From Gammaproteobacteria bacterium (GTDB lineage Bacteria > Pseudomonadota > Gammaproteobacteria > Steroidobacterales > Steroidobacteraceae): a stretch of 64,000 nucleotides of DNA. The stretch covers positions 101,108-165,107 of the forward strand of contig JANXZG010000019.1 in assembly GCA_025355645.1 (NCBI GenBank), read 5' to 3'. Shown piece by piece: positions 6,809 to 15,979 of the stretch. A program made the translations under genes and the position numbers. The notes under the pieces are model-generated. The model was not told the DNA's origin and did no database searches. It saw only the letters and a program-made list of their open reading frames with translations. The stretch's first letter is position 1. Each line of letters starts with the position of its first letter.

Positions 6809-9568
6809 CTAGAAGAACGTGTATTTCAGATTGATATAGAAGCTGCGCTGGTTTGGATCCACTACCAACGCGTTGTACCCGGAAGCAAAATTGTTCTGGA
6901 ACGAATTGGTGTATGGCGGTTCATGGTTGAGCAGATTCTTGATTCCAAACAATACCGTCAGCTTCTCAACCGGCTTGACACCCACATAGCCCTCCCAGAC
7001 CGAATAGCTGCCTACGTGCCGGATATTACCGGCGCCATCGGGGAACTGGTCGATGTAGGTCGAGTAGAACCGGTCGCTGAGTCCGGCATTCCACATGTGC
7101 TCGGGGCTCGTCCAGTCAAGCCGAAGATTGTGCTGCCACCGGTAGGCCGGCGGATTCTGGTTGTACCAGCCAACCAGGTTGAGCTGCGGACCACCCGTGT
7201 ACTGCTGCAGAAGAAACTGCGTAACCGCATTTCCTTCCAGATCTTCGTGGAACGTACCGATCGAAGTATGCTGCGCATAGTCGATGCTGAGATCGATGCC
7301 GCTGGTCGTGATCCCGCCGGTGTTCGTAAAATCCTGCTTGATATATCCGCAGGTCGGTGCCGTCGGGGGAGTACACGAAGTGGCCTCTTGGATTGACGGA
7401 GTGAGTCCTCCCGCATTGTTCAATACGTATTGATTCGCGAAGACGGTCGGATTTCCGTAAATGGAAGTCGCTGGAATGGTGCCAATCGTATTCTTAACAA
7501 GGATCTTGTAGTAGTCGACTGTGATGCCCATATCCTGAACCGGCGAAAGAACAATGCCGAAATCGAAGTTCTGCGATTTCTCCGGCGTCAGGAGCGCGTT
7601 TCCGCCGAAAAAGCCCAGCCCCTGCGTATTGCAAGTCGCTGTGGTAAACGGCGCAATGCCCGGGCCGGTGCCGGTCGGGCCGCAGTCCGGATTCCCGGAT
7701 CCCATCGTGCCGCCGGTCGAGGCTGCCAGGGAATTTGGCTGGTACAGGTCGAACAGCGTGGGGGCCCGGAAGCCGGTGGAGGCAGTTCCTCGCAAGGTCA
7801 GGAAGCTGTTCGGCTGATAGCGCAGCGCAATCTTCGGATTGTTGGTCGTGCCGAAATCGCTGTATCGGTCCTGACGATCCGATATGTCGAGATCTAAGCC
7901 CTTGGTGATCGGCACATCCAGCTCCATGAAAGCCGCGATGAGCTGGCGGCTACCTACAACGGAACTGTTGCCAAGTCCAGTCGCGGCTTGCACGAGGGTG
8001 TTATAGTCCGTGGTCGCGGCCGCGAAACGTTCCTGTGTCGCCTCTGCGCCGATTGCGAAGGTCGCCGGCGTGCCCGAGTTAAACGCATCGCCCAGCTCAT
8101 GGGTCGCATGGCCGCCGAGGCTTATCCGTCGGTCCGTGCCCTGCAGGTAGGTGCCTGAGAGAAAGGTACTGTTGATATACGCCTGTCCCGCGGCGGTCTG
8201 CGGGCCGAAAGGATTTATCAGAGTGCTGAGCGTGCCGCCGGGCGCAGTCACGGGACCGGCATAGCCGTTAACGGCAAACTCAACGGGATAACCTCCGTCG
8301 TTTTGATTGATGTTCTTGTTGAGGCTGTAATTCCCGGTCAGCGCGTAGTCCCAGCCGCCGTTGGTACCGGAGAACGTCAACAGGAGCCGCTGCTCGGTAT
8401 TGATATTGCCGCCGTAGCGTTGGCTGTTGGGGTCGGTAAAGACCGCATCGATCGGATCGACCAGATCTGGCGGTCCGCTGCAGTTAGCCGCACCTCCAGA
8501 ACAGGTCAGCTGGCCTGCCGTCGGGATGTACGGACTATTTGGGTTCATCTGGAAGAAATAGAACATCGGACCCGACCAGCCGGTCAGCTCGGAGCGGGTA
8601 TAGAAGTACTGAGCCTGAAACTGATTGTTAGCCGGCAGCGCCTTGGTAAAGGACAGCATTCCCGAAGCCTCATGCGACTCCGGCAGAAGATCCGTCGCGA
8701 CTGAATACTTATAGGCGCAGTTTCCGAAGAAAGTGGTCAGATACGGATTGCCCGCGCAGCTCGGATAGCCCGCCTGGAAGGTGTTACCGTTGGCATCAAT
8801 GACCTGGCCGGGCCAGGTTCCCGGATTGTTGGTGCTGAAATAGCCTCCCGCCGGATCAAACCCAGGAGCGGAAAAGTCCCGCTGCGGCGCCGTCAGCTCC
8901 CACTGCCTGTGGTAACTGCCGGTGGCCATGAAGTTATAGCCGTCGCTCTTCAAATCGCCAAGCCCGAGGCTGAATTCCACCTGGCCCGACTTACCGCCGG
9001 ACTTCTGTGGCTCGTTAAAATTGGCAGAAATTTCGGCCCCCTGATAATTCCTCTTGGTGATGAAATTGATCACGCCCGCGATGGCGTCCGAGCCGTACAG
9101 CGCGGATGCGCCTTCTCGAAGCACCTGGACGCTATCAATGGCCGAGAACGGAATACCGCTCAAGTCGACCGCATTGCCCGTGGCGGCATTGTTGGCGAGC
9201 CGCTGGCCATCGAGAAGTACCAGGGTCCGGCCGTTGCCGAGGCCGCGCAGGTTGGCGTAAGTACCGCCGCCCGAGAATGTGCCTACCGCCGAAGAAATGT
9301 TTACCGATGGGGTACTGGAGGTGAGCTGGTTCAACGCCTGCTCAACATTCGTGATACCCAGGTTCTTGAGGTCATCCGCCTTCAGGATCGTAATGGCCTC
9401 CGTGGTCTCGGCATTGACCCTCTTGATCATGGTGCCCGTGACGACGATTTCCTGCAGTTCGGGTGAATCGGCAGCAGCCGTTGTGGGCGGCGTCTGCGCC
9501 ATCGCGGTAGACGCGGCACCTGCAAATGCCAGCGCGACATATCGGCGGATTACATCTTTGCGAGTCAT
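6809..9568 (-). CDS. TonB-dependent outer-membrane receptor
   Basis: About 919 residues from ATG 9568 (MTRKDVIRRYVALAFAG), which is preceded by GGAGAGG; the in-frame ATG at 9667 has no such site. Signal peptide ends near AMAQ. The TonB-box-like segment is ELQEIVVTGTMI. The plug domain shows NVEQALNQL, NLRGLGNGRTLVLLDGQRL, SIQVLREGASALYGSDAIAGVINFITKR-type blocks, all hallmarks of the large RagA/SusC-like and peptide/carbohydrate receptor class of Proteobacteria. The C-terminus ends in an aromatic residue (YINLKYTFF), as barrel proteins do. It imports an unknown ligand using TonB energy. Monocistronic, with its own terminator. Confidence 0.95.
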   Translation of the reverse strand: MTRKDVIRRYVALAFAGAASTAMAQTPPTTAAADSPELQEIVVTGTMIKRVNAETTEAITILKADDLKNLGITNVEQALNQLTSSTPSVNISSAVGTFSGGGTYANLRGLGNGRTLVLLDGQRLANNAATGNAVDLSGIPFSAIDSVQVLREGASALYGSDAIAGVINFITKRNYQGAEISANFNEPQKSGGKSGQVEFSLGLGDLKSDGYNFMATGSYHRQWELTAPQRDFSAPGFDPAGGYFSTNNPGTWPGQVIDANGNTFQAGYPSCAGNPYLTTFFGNCAYKYSVATDLLPESHEASGMLSFTKALPANNQFQAQYFYTRSELTGWSGPMFYFFQMNPNSPYIPTAGQLTCSGGAANCSGPPDLVDPIDAVFTDPNSQRYGGNINTEQRLLLTFSGTNGGWDYALTGNYSLNKNINQNDGGYPVEFAVNGYAGPVTAPGGTLSTLINPFGPQTAAGQAYINSTFLSGTYLQGTDRRISLGGHATHELGDAFNSGTPATFAIGAEATQERFAAATTDYNTLVQAATGLGNSSVVGSRQLIAAFMELDVPITKGLDLDISDRQDRYSDFGTTNNPKIALRYQPNSFLTLRGTASTGFRAPTLFDLYQPNSLAASTGGTMGSGNPDCGPTGTGPGIAPFTTATCNTQGLGFFGGNALLTPEKSQNFDFGIVLSPVQDMGITVDYYKILVKNTIGTIPATSIYGNPTVFANQYVLNNAGGLTPSIQEATSCTPPTAPTCGYIKQDFTNTGGITTSGIDLSIDYAQHTSIGTFHEDLEGNAVTQFLLQQYTGGPQLNLVGWYNQNPPAYRWQHNLRLDWTSPEHMWNAGLSDRFYSTYIDQFPDGAGNIRHVGSYSVWEGYVGVKPVEKLTVLFGIKNLLNHEPPYTNSFQNNFASGYNALVVDPNQRSFYINLKYTFF

Positions 9569-9680
9569 ATCCTCTCCATTTCGTTGTCGCGCCCCAGTGA
9601 AGACTTGAGTAGCGACATTGGTATTAAAAATTGCACTTGAACGACGCGCCCAGCGGCACTGGTTCACACTTTATGGTCGC

Positions 9681-9709
9681 AAAATACCTAAATTCACATA
9701 AAACAACAA
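9681..9709 (-). promoter_or_regulatory. Candidate sigma-70 promoter of the TonB receptor gene
   Basis: In the AT-rich gap upstream of the receptor, the minus strand carries TTGTTG (9709-9704), 17 bp, then TATTTT (9686-9681), about 110 bp before the start codon. Spacing and hexamers are plausible but imperfect. The same gap contains inverted AACAACA/TGTTGTT repeats that could also end transcription of the DUF1295 gene. Confidence 0.3.
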
Positions 9710-9773
9710 CACTTATCTCGATTAAATTCAAATGTTGTTTTTTTGGTACAAATGCGACGAAGCGGATTAAGGG

Positions 9774-10664
9774 CTATTTTCGGGGTATACCAGGGAAAAA
9801 TGCATTCGTTCGTCGAACGTAGTCCGGATAGCCAGGATGATGATTTTTGATGTCTTTTTCCATCAAACGGACCCCTGAGACGCGAATTAGCAACACTGAC
9901 ATTAACGCGGGCCCCGCAATGCTCCACCAAGCACCCGCTGACAAAGCGATCAGGTAAAAGCCCCACCAAAGGCAGAACTCACCAAAATAATTTGGGTGGC
10001 GCGTATAAGCCCATAGCCCCTTGTCCATGATGCGCCCGCGATTAGCCGGATCCGCTCGGAAACCTGCAAGCTGCCAGTCCCCGCCGGCCTCGAACAAAAA
10101 TCCGAAAGCCCACAAGGCAACTCCGGCGTAGTCAAGCAGCGCTAGCGGCTTCGCCCCCAAGATTGCCCCAAGCAGGGGCACCGCGACGATCCAGGCAAGT
10201 GCCGCCTGCAGCAGAAAAACAAGATAAAGGCTCTTGAATGCAAAGTAAGGTTCATTGCGCGCGCGCATCGCCTGGTAGCGCCGGTCCTCTCCCTGTCCGT
10301 GATTGCGCCAGGTGATGTGGATCGACAATCGCAGCGCCCACACCGTCACGAGCAGCACGACTAGCCCCGCCCGCGAGCTGCCGATTTGCACGCTCGGACC
10401 GCAGGTTAGGTACACCAGCGCCTGCAACAGGATCATCAGCGACCAGAAGCTGTCGACGATCGCAACATTGCGAAGATGGACACTGAGCGTCCACGCGAGT
10501 GCGGCCAGCGCAGCGCAGGCGAGTAGCCCCTCGAAGTAGAGTGATGGCAAAAACAAGGGGACTACGGCGATGCTTGGCCGCGCGCCACGGCCAATGCCTG
10601 AACATCCAGCATGTCCTGTGGACGGTGCGCTGCCACCTTCACGATCAGCAGGTCTTCTCCGCAC
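9774..10664 (-). CDS. DUF1295 family membrane protein (steroid 5-alpha-reductase/methyltransferase fold)
   Basis: Up to 296 residues. The conserved domain begins near LYFEGLLACAALAALAW, so the ATG at 10664 would add about 36 unrelated residues that overlap the preceding pseudogene. A TTG around 10553 gives the usual family length of about 260. It is a polytopic membrane protein with RNHGQGEDRRYQAMR and the C-terminal LWAYTRHPNYFGEF...WWGFYLIAL signature. This is the NADPH-binding H-P-x-Y-x-G motif of DUF1295 and isoprenylcysteine methyltransferase-like proteins. A lipid or steroid reductase function is inferred from the family only. It follows the pseudogene and the DUF885 gene on the same strand. 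Confidence 0.85.
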   Translation of the reverse strand: MRRRPADREGGSAPSTGHAGCSGIGRGARPSIAVVPLFLPSLYFEGLLACAALAALAWTLSVHLRNVAIVDSFWSLMILLQALVYLTCGPSVQIGSSRAGLVVLLVTVWALRLSIHITWRNHGQGEDRRYQAMRARNEPYFAFKSLYLVFLLQAALAWIVAVPLLGAILGAKPLALLDYAGVALWAFGFLFEAGGDWQLAGFRADPANRGRIMDKGLWAYTRHPNYFGEFCLWWGFYLIALSAGAWWSIAGPALMSVLLIRVSGVRLMEKDIKNHHPGYPDYVRRTNAFFPGIPRK

Positions 10665-11257
10665 GGCAGCGGCATATCGAGCTGCCCAAAACGACGGATC
10701 ACTGCATAGTCCACCGATGTCTGATCAAACGAGAGCCGTCCAGTGAGATCTATGTCGATTGAGGACTCTTTGTGCTGCATAAGTAAAGGCGTGCTAGCGC
10801 CTGGCAAACGCGATGGCATCGTCGATCCTTGCCCGATCAAACTGGGCGCGATAGCCAGAGTGCACTCCCGCATTGATCCGGGAAGGATCGCGAGTGCTTC
10901 AATGTCCCGCGTAAACCGTGCTGGTCCGAGAAACGAGACCGCAACCCGCCCACAATCACAAAACATGCCGGTATGGCGCGCAGCCGATTGCCAAGATCCG
11001 CGAGCGGCCGCAGCACCCCTGCGGAACTGATTCAGTCGCTGCGCCTTATTTATGCGCATCCAACGTCGTCGCACCGCTTGGGCCCTGCGTTCGCGATGCG
11101 CGTCACGCCCGAACAAGGGTCCAGAATCCATCAGAACACCAAGTTGGCGACCGCGCTTCCCGACGGATCCCGCGCGACGCTCGAGCGATTCCCGCTCCCT
11201 GACAAGCTTCCATTGTTCGAGATAGTCTTGCCCCTGCTGCGGGCTTATCGCGGTCAT
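10562..11257 (-). pseudogene. Decayed nucleotidyltransferase gene fused to its small partner gene
   Basis: The open frame is an artefact of several compensating frameshifts. Residues 1-75 (DYLEQWKLVRERESLERR..., PLFGRDAHRERRAQAVRRRW) look like a short helical partner protein. The frame then runs into nucleotidyltransferase remnants: GRVAVSFLGPARFTRDIEALAILP, LLMQHKESSIDIDLTGRLSF and LPCGEDLLIVKVAAHRP. Missing pieces are found in other frames. Bases 11016-10945 read VLRPLADLGNRLRAIPACF then VIVGG, and 10850-10801 read QFDRARIDDAIAFARR then a stop. The C-terminus after DVQAL is also lost. It is therefore a broken gene pair of the same general type as 1301-1980. It begins by ATGA overlap with the DUF885 gene. 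Confidence 0.75.
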
Positions 11258-13014
11258 AGAACCGCGCCCTCTTCACCCAGCATCTCCGCGCGCAGGCGCG
11301 GAATCGCCGGGCCACCGTATGACAAGAGCTTGTCATGGAAATCGTGCCAAAGCTGATGCTCCTCGGGAGGCGTCGCAGTCCTTCCTGCCATTTGGTTCGC
11401 GACCCAGTCGGTGCGCAGCTTGCGGATCATCAGCTTGCCGAGCGTGTACTTCAGGTATTCCGGGTCATAGGTACCGCGCGCAGCCTGCTGGCGCGCATTG
11501 CCGATGTCCGCAAAGGCCTTGTCGGTAAACATCCGTTCGGACTGCGCTTGGGTCATACCCTCAGTATGCAGCCCGATTGCCGATAGCAGGCGCACGTCGC
11601 GCAGCAGCGCGTCCTTGATCTGGGCGATATGCAGGTCTGGCTTATTGTCGGCAATGCCCATCTCGACAATCAATTCCTCACCATAGTGCGCCCACCCTTC
11701 AGCGAACGCGTAGCCCACCCAGATCCCTTCAAGCTTGGAAGGATTGCTGTTCGAGTGCAGGAACTGCAGGAAATGCCCTGGCCAGACCTCGTGCGCTGAG
11801 GTGAATGTGAGCCTTGCAACGCCAGGTATATAGGCAGCCTGCTCGGCCGCGGTCCATTTTGGATCCGGTGGCGCGATATTGAAAACCGAGGCCACGCCCT
11901 TATCGTAAGGGCCCGGCACCTGGATAAAGGCAAAGTTGCCGCGGTTATAGGGCGGCGCCTCGGCCACCTTCGCTTCTTCCTGGCTCGGGATGGTGGCCAC
12001 GTGATTCGCGACGATGAAGTCCTTGAGCTGGCCCAGCATGGCTCGCGCGCCGACGACGGGGCCGCCCTCAGGCTTGACTGATTCCATCTTGGCAATACAC
12101 GCTTTGAGCGTAGCCTTGGGCAGGTAGCGATCGCACTCCGCCTTCAGCGCGACCGTGTTGCGCTCAAGATCGGCCTTGCCAGCGGCCTCGATCTGCTCGA
12201 CTGGCACATTCACCCGTTCAGTATCCTCGAGCATTGCCTCGAACAGCTCCTTGCCCAGCGCAAATTTTTCCGTGGCCGTACGGCGCTGCCCGACGAAATA
12301 ATCCTTGAGTGATGCCATCGATGTCGCGGCCTCCGCATCCGCATCGGCAAGCTGCTTTTGCAAGTCCGCGTCCTTCACCGCCGCAAAAATTGGCGAAACT
12401 TCGTCCTTGAAGAACGAGGCGTAGCCACCGAAGCCGTTGATGGCTAGTTCAACGTAGCTCTTGGGCAAGGGGCCGGAAAGGTTCTCGCGGATGTCGGTGG
12501 CGATCAGAGGGATCATGCGGGCATAGCTGATGTAGGCCTTCATACGCACGTCCAGGGGTGCGTAATCACGGCTGAGGTAGACATCAGGATCGATCGAGCC
12601 GATGTACCATGAAGGATTCGTGAAAGGCAGCCTGGCCTTTTCGCGCTGGTACAGTTCGTTGTCGATCACCCGCAGCACATAGTCACGCTCGAACCGCTCC
12701 TGCGCCGGCAGCGTGGCCAGGTCTACCGCGTCGATGACTTTTCGCGTGGCGTGCAGACGGTCGACTTCTTTCGCAAGTCCCGCGCTGCTGAGGTCGGGCA
12801 TTTTGCCATCATATTCGTGGCGGCCGGCCTCTACGGCAGCAAATGGCTGCGCCTGGAAGAACTCTTCTATGAAGCGATCGCGCTGGGTGGCCCATTGCAT
12901 GGCGGGAGTCGCGGCCGATGGCTTGGCTGATTGGGGAGGGGCAGACGGCTCGCATGCGGCGAGTGCTAATAGCAGACCCGCAGATAGGAGGAATTTCAAT
13001 GATCCTGTCTTCAT
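11254..13014 (-). CDS. DUF885 family lipoprotein, putative metallopeptidase
   Basis: A 586-residue protein with a lipoprotein signal (FLLSAGLLLALAAC, lipidated Cys near residue 20). It has a full DUF885 domain. The signature TSAHEVWPGHFLQF is the family's HExxPGHxxQ motif, thought to be a zinc site, with FAEGWAHYGEEL downstream as the usual second metal region. DUF885 proteins are distant relatives of M32-type peptidases, so an envelope-bound peptidase is likely. The length matches the family (about 570-600). It is the first gene of a minus-strand unit with the pseudogene and DUF1295 gene. Confidence 0.9.
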   Translation of the reverse strand: MKTGSLKFLLSAGLLLALAACEPSAPPQSAKPSAATPAMQWATQRDRFIEEFFQAQPFAAVEAGRHEYDGKMPDLSSAGLAKEVDRLHATRKVIDAVDLATLPAQERFERDYVLRVIDNELYQREKARLPFTNPSWYIGSIDPDVYLSRDYAPLDVRMKAYISYARMIPLIATDIRENLSGPLPKSYVELAINGFGGYASFFKDEVSPIFAAVKDADLQKQLADADAEAATSMASLKDYFVGQRRTATEKFALGKELFEAMLEDTERVNVPVEQIEAAGKADLERNTVALKAECDRYLPKATLKACIAKMESVKPEGGPVVGARAMLGQLKDFIVANHVATIPSQEEAKVAEAPPYNRGNFAFIQVPGPYDKGVASVFNIAPPDPKWTAAEQAAYIPGVARLTFTSAHEVWPGHFLQFLHSNSNPSKLEGIWVGYAFAEGWAHYGEELIVEMGIADNKPDLHIAQIKDALLRDVRLLSAIGLHTEGMTQAQSERMFTDKAFADIGNARQQAARGTYDPEYLKYTLGKLMIRKLRTDWVANQMAGRTATPPEEHQLWHDFHDKLLSYGGPAIPRLRAEMLGEEGAVL

Positions 13015-13193
13015 GATCGAGCTCCCCGAGCAATGGTTTACGTATTGTAACCCATTGATCCGGATGGAATCGTGCCAAATTGCCGCGGAAGCCTAAGGAC
13101 CGTCGCGATTAGCGGAAGGGCGCCCCGAGAGCCACAAGCGCTGACCCGAAAAAATGCGATCGACGAACAGAAATGGCGGGTGCCGGTCGATGT

Positions 13194-14093
13194 TCAGCGC
13201 GCAAGATCATCGTCAAAGAAACGTTCGCTCTTCGCCGATTCATCAGTTGCTGCCGTTTTCCCCTGGCGCAGTTGCATCCATTCCTCACGCGCCTTGCGAC
13301 GGATATCCTCCAGGCTCTCGGGGACGATTTGTCTTGCGCGTAAATTAACCCGGTCGCGGTATTCAGCGCGAATTTGCTCACCCAGTTGCGTGTATTGGCC
13401 GCGTTGCTCCATTTCAAAGACCGCGCGCGGCAATACCGGCTGTGGCTCCCGCGCTATGCCCTGCGCTTCAAGGCTGCGATGGTCGATGCGCGCTGCGACA
13501 TGTGCGCGCTCGAGGGCGACATTGGCCAGGGTGGCCCAGCGCTCGCGCGTGTAGATCACTTCCCTGACGAAAGGCTCGAGCCCACGTTTATTTCGTGCGC
13601 TGTCGCCGATTTCGAGGGCGGTCCTGTCGCCAAATCCGCTCGAGTGGATCTCGCGAGTCGTGGCGAGAACATGCGCATGAAAGTTTCGTGGGTCCGTGCG
13701 GGGCGCATGAATGGCCATATCGATGGCAAAGCCGTGCCTGTCGACGAGTTCTCGAGTAAAGCCTCGCGTTAACTCCACTTGCTGGTCGCGCGACAACTCG
13801 GCTGGCAGGGCGACCAGGAACTCCCGTGCAACGCGCGCGTTTCGCCGCGTCTCAGCCGCCTCGACTGTGTTCCAAAGGTTTGACCGGTCCTCGGCCCAGC
13901 TCATATCGGCATCGTTCCATTTAGCCGGCAAAATGATTTCTTTGTGCAGGATATCTTGCCGATCGGAATGGTCGAACACTTTGCCGGTGCGTTCATCTCG
14001 GATTCGTTCGCCGGCCCGGTAGGCGATTGCGCTGGTCGCGCTGCTGCCGTTTCCGCGGCCAAAAGTCTTCATGTAAAGAAAATACACAGCCAC
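13194..14093 (-). CDS. MobA/MobL (MOBQ) family relaxase
   Basis: A 299-residue relaxase that would nick oriT and stay attached to the transferred strand. It starts at GTG 14093 (MAVYFLYMKTFGRGNGSSA), which matches the family N-terminus. Family landmarks are AIAYRAGERIRDERTG (the candidate catalytic Tyr is in YRAG) and the HUH histidines in HAPRTDPRNFHAHVLATTREI. The length corresponds to the relaxase domain alone, without the helicase or primase domains that larger MobA proteins have. It is the last gene of the T4SS operon, 5 bp after the Zn-ribbon protein. No nic site could be located by eye. Confidence 0.92.
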   Translation of the reverse strand: MAVYFLYMKTFGRGNGSSATSAIAYRAGERIRDERTGKVFDHSDRQDILHKEIILPAKWNDADMSWAEDRSNLWNTVEAAETRRNARVAREFLVALPAELSRDQQVELTRGFTRELVDRHGFAIDMAIHAPRTDPRNFHAHVLATTREIHSSGFGDRTALEIGDSARNKRGLEPFVREVIYTRERWATLANVALERAHVAARIDHRSLEAQGIAREPQPVLPRAVFEMEQRGQYTQLGEQIRAEYRDRVNLRARQIVPESLEDIRRKAREEWMQLRQGKTAATDESAKSERFFDDDLAR

Positions 14094-14098
14094 CTGAC

Positions 14099-14581
14099 TT
14101 ACGCCACGGTTTGCATGGACGCAAAAAAAGACGGAGCTTCTGAAAAACCTGCTGCAAGTGCCGACAGCGGCTCCTGGATCGCGACTTTCTGAATTCGCCC
14201 GGCATCATCGGCGCCGGTAGGAAGAAAGGCGCCATCGGGTTCGCAGTGCAAATCGTGGTCTTCACGCAGGGCTCCGCAATGCTGGCAATGATTCAGCCAG
14301 TACTCGCCGTTGGTTTCCGCGCTGAAGTCAAGCCGGAGCCCGGGCGCCAACTCGCGGACCAGCGAGAGCACTTGCTTGGACAGGCACTCGACATAAAACA
14401 AAAGCGCTTCGCAGTTTTCCGAAGCCCACTGATCCTCAAGGCGCCGTTCATGGCCAGGCAGAAGTCCAAGACAAAAAACCGAAGTCGGCTGCGAACATTG
14501 CAGGCAGGGCGCAATTGCCTGTAACAGCAGATAGCGATCGGAACGGACATTCATCCGTTTTTCGTCTGGAAGCAGCATCAT
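14099..14581 (-). CDS. Hypothetical protein with paired CxxC motifs
   Basis: About 160 residues. The ATG at 14581 overlaps the coupling-protein stop by 4 bp (ATGA) and is preferred; an in-frame ATG at 14608 is also possible. CLQC near residue 27 and CQHCG with a following DHDLHC form two Cys pairs that suggest a zinc ribbon. I do not recognise the family. Its place between coupling protein and relaxase in a coupled operon suggests a part in relaxosome assembly or in handling the transferred DNA; this is inference from context. Confidence 0.6.
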   Translation of the reverse strand: MMLLPDEKRMNVRSDRYLLLQAIAPCLQCSQPTSVFCLGLLPGHERRLEDQWASENCEALLFYVECLSKQVLSLVRELAPGLRLDFSAETNGEYWLNHCQHCGALREDHDLHCEPDGAFLPTGADDAGRIQKVAIQEPLSALAAGFSEAPSFFASMQTVA

Positions 14582-15978
14582 GATTTTGGCAGCGAGACCT
14601 TCATCCATGCTGGTGAAGACACAAGCTTCAGATATCCCCTCAAATCCGGCAGCTGCTCAATCTCGGACGATAAAACCGCGGTTTCCGTCGCCGACTGCTC
14701 ACTGATATTAGTTGAGCGCCTGGAGCCGCGCGCCCCGAAGATTCCCTCTCTGTCACGACCGCGTGAAGTATGGCGCCGGAGGATCTCCCGCTCCCCGATT
14801 AACCTGGATGCAAATTGCGATGTCCCTCCATTTTCACTGCCGGCGCAGCGCAGTATCAGCGTATTTCCACAATTCTCGACCAGGGTTTGCGCGCTGCCCG
14901 CCCCGTAGGTCGATGAAACTTGGGCAATCGATTGAAAGCCAAGAACGCATCGGCCGCCAAATTTTCTCAGCCTTGCGAGCGCATCCTTGAGTCCGTCTAT
15001 CGCCCCCAGGGCGTCAAGTTCGTCGACGACGAACCACAGCCGCTGATCCTGATCTTCGGCGCCACTCATTGCTTCGAATATAGCCAGCCGCATCCACGCG
15101 GCAATCACTGTGCGTAACGCGGCAATCTGTCCGGCCTTATATGGAATAAAAAGTATTGCCGATGAATCTTCGTTCCTGACCCAGGAGCGAACCGAAAATA
15201 ATGAGGTGCGCTGGGCCTGAATGTGCTCGAAGGGCGCAACTGCAGAACCGACCACCGACCTAATCGAACCAAACATTCGCGCGTTGTCCGGGTCAAGGAA
15301 CGGTTGCGCAGGTGTGCCCGCGACGATGGGGCGAAGCTCATCGGCGCCGGCGACCGTCAGAAGGCGCCATAATTCTGCGCTGTCGGAGCATCCCACGCGT
15401 TGGCATCGGCGTGCGATAGCTGTCAGGAACGCTCGCGCATAACCCCGCCATTCCTGCGTCGAGGCGTCCTCGGAGGTGGGTATGAGCCCCGCGGCGAGTT
15501 GCTCGACATCATAGGGATTCCGCAACTCGCCAAACCAGTCCCATTTCGCCGAATTGCGCTCGAATGGATTCAGGATGATATCGCCGCGATAACGACTATA
15601 AAAACGATTCAGGTAACCCCCATCCGGATCGGCAATGACAGCGCGGTCGCCACGCGCTATAGCCCGCGCCAGAAGCTCGCGGATGGCCGTCGACTTTCCC
15701 GTGCCGGTCGTGCCGACAAGCTTGAAATGCTTGGTCTCATCCAGGCGGGGAATTTCGACACCCGCGACCGTTATGAAGTCCGTGTGCCACTTAAGGCGCA
15801 TCGCCGACCTTCGCTGAGCGCGCCTGCCGTCGGTCACGAGCACCCCGCGCCGGTGCAGCGGGCGTACCATGCGGCGTTTGCCGATAAGCATTGCCAATGC
15901 TGCGAGCACCAACAGCAGCGCGATTACGCTTATTCGCCGCTGTTCGATAAAATGCAGCCATAAAGCCGGTTGTGGCAC
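14578..15978 (-). CDS. Type IV coupling protein (VirD4/TraD-like), second copy
   Basis: A 466-residue ATPase that would link the relaxosome to the secretion channel. It starts at GTG 15978, right after the membrane-protein gene. One N-terminal hydrophobic segment (ISVIALLLVLAALAMLIG) is followed by the TraD DNA-binding ATPase domain. Walker A is GTTGTGKST near residue 90; the Walker B region is LWFVVDELDAL, then RKFGGRCVLGFQSIAQVSSTYG. It is clearly paralogous to the protein at 16492-18150 (long identical stretches, for example GLKDALARLRKFGGRCVLG), yet diverged throughout. The N-terminal membrane part is much shorter and the C-terminus ends about 40 residues earlier. Both copies keep intact motifs. 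Confidence 0.9.
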   Translation of the reverse strand: MPQPALWLHFIEQRRISVIALLLVLAALAMLIGKRRMVRPLHRRGVLVTDGRRAQRRSAMRLKWHTDFITVAGVEIPRLDETKHFKLVGTTGTGKSTAIRELLARAIARGDRAVIADPDGGYLNRFYSRYRGDIILNPFERNSAKWDWFGELRNPYDVEQLAAGLIPTSEDASTQEWRGYARAFLTAIARRCQRVGCSDSAELWRLLTVAGADELRPIVAGTPAQPFLDPDNARMFGSIRSVVGSAVAPFEHIQAQRTSLFSVRSWVRNEDSSAILFIPYKAGQIAALRTVIAAWMRLAIFEAMSGAEDQDQRLWFVVDELDALGAIDGLKDALARLRKFGGRCVLGFQSIAQVSSTYGAGSAQTLVENCGNTLILRCAGSENGGTSQFASRLIGEREILRRHTSRGRDREGIFGARGSRRSTNISEQSATETAVLSSEIEQLPDLRGYLKLVSSPAWMKVSLPKS

Positions 15979-15979
15979 T

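Noticed and set aside
7430..9466. Several plus-strand frames inside the TonB receptor
   Set aside because: GC-rich antisense shadows with Arg- and Ser-rich translation and no domain content.
13015..13193. oriT of the conjugation module
   Set aside because: The gap next to the relaxase has no inverted repeat plus nic-like core that I could recognise.
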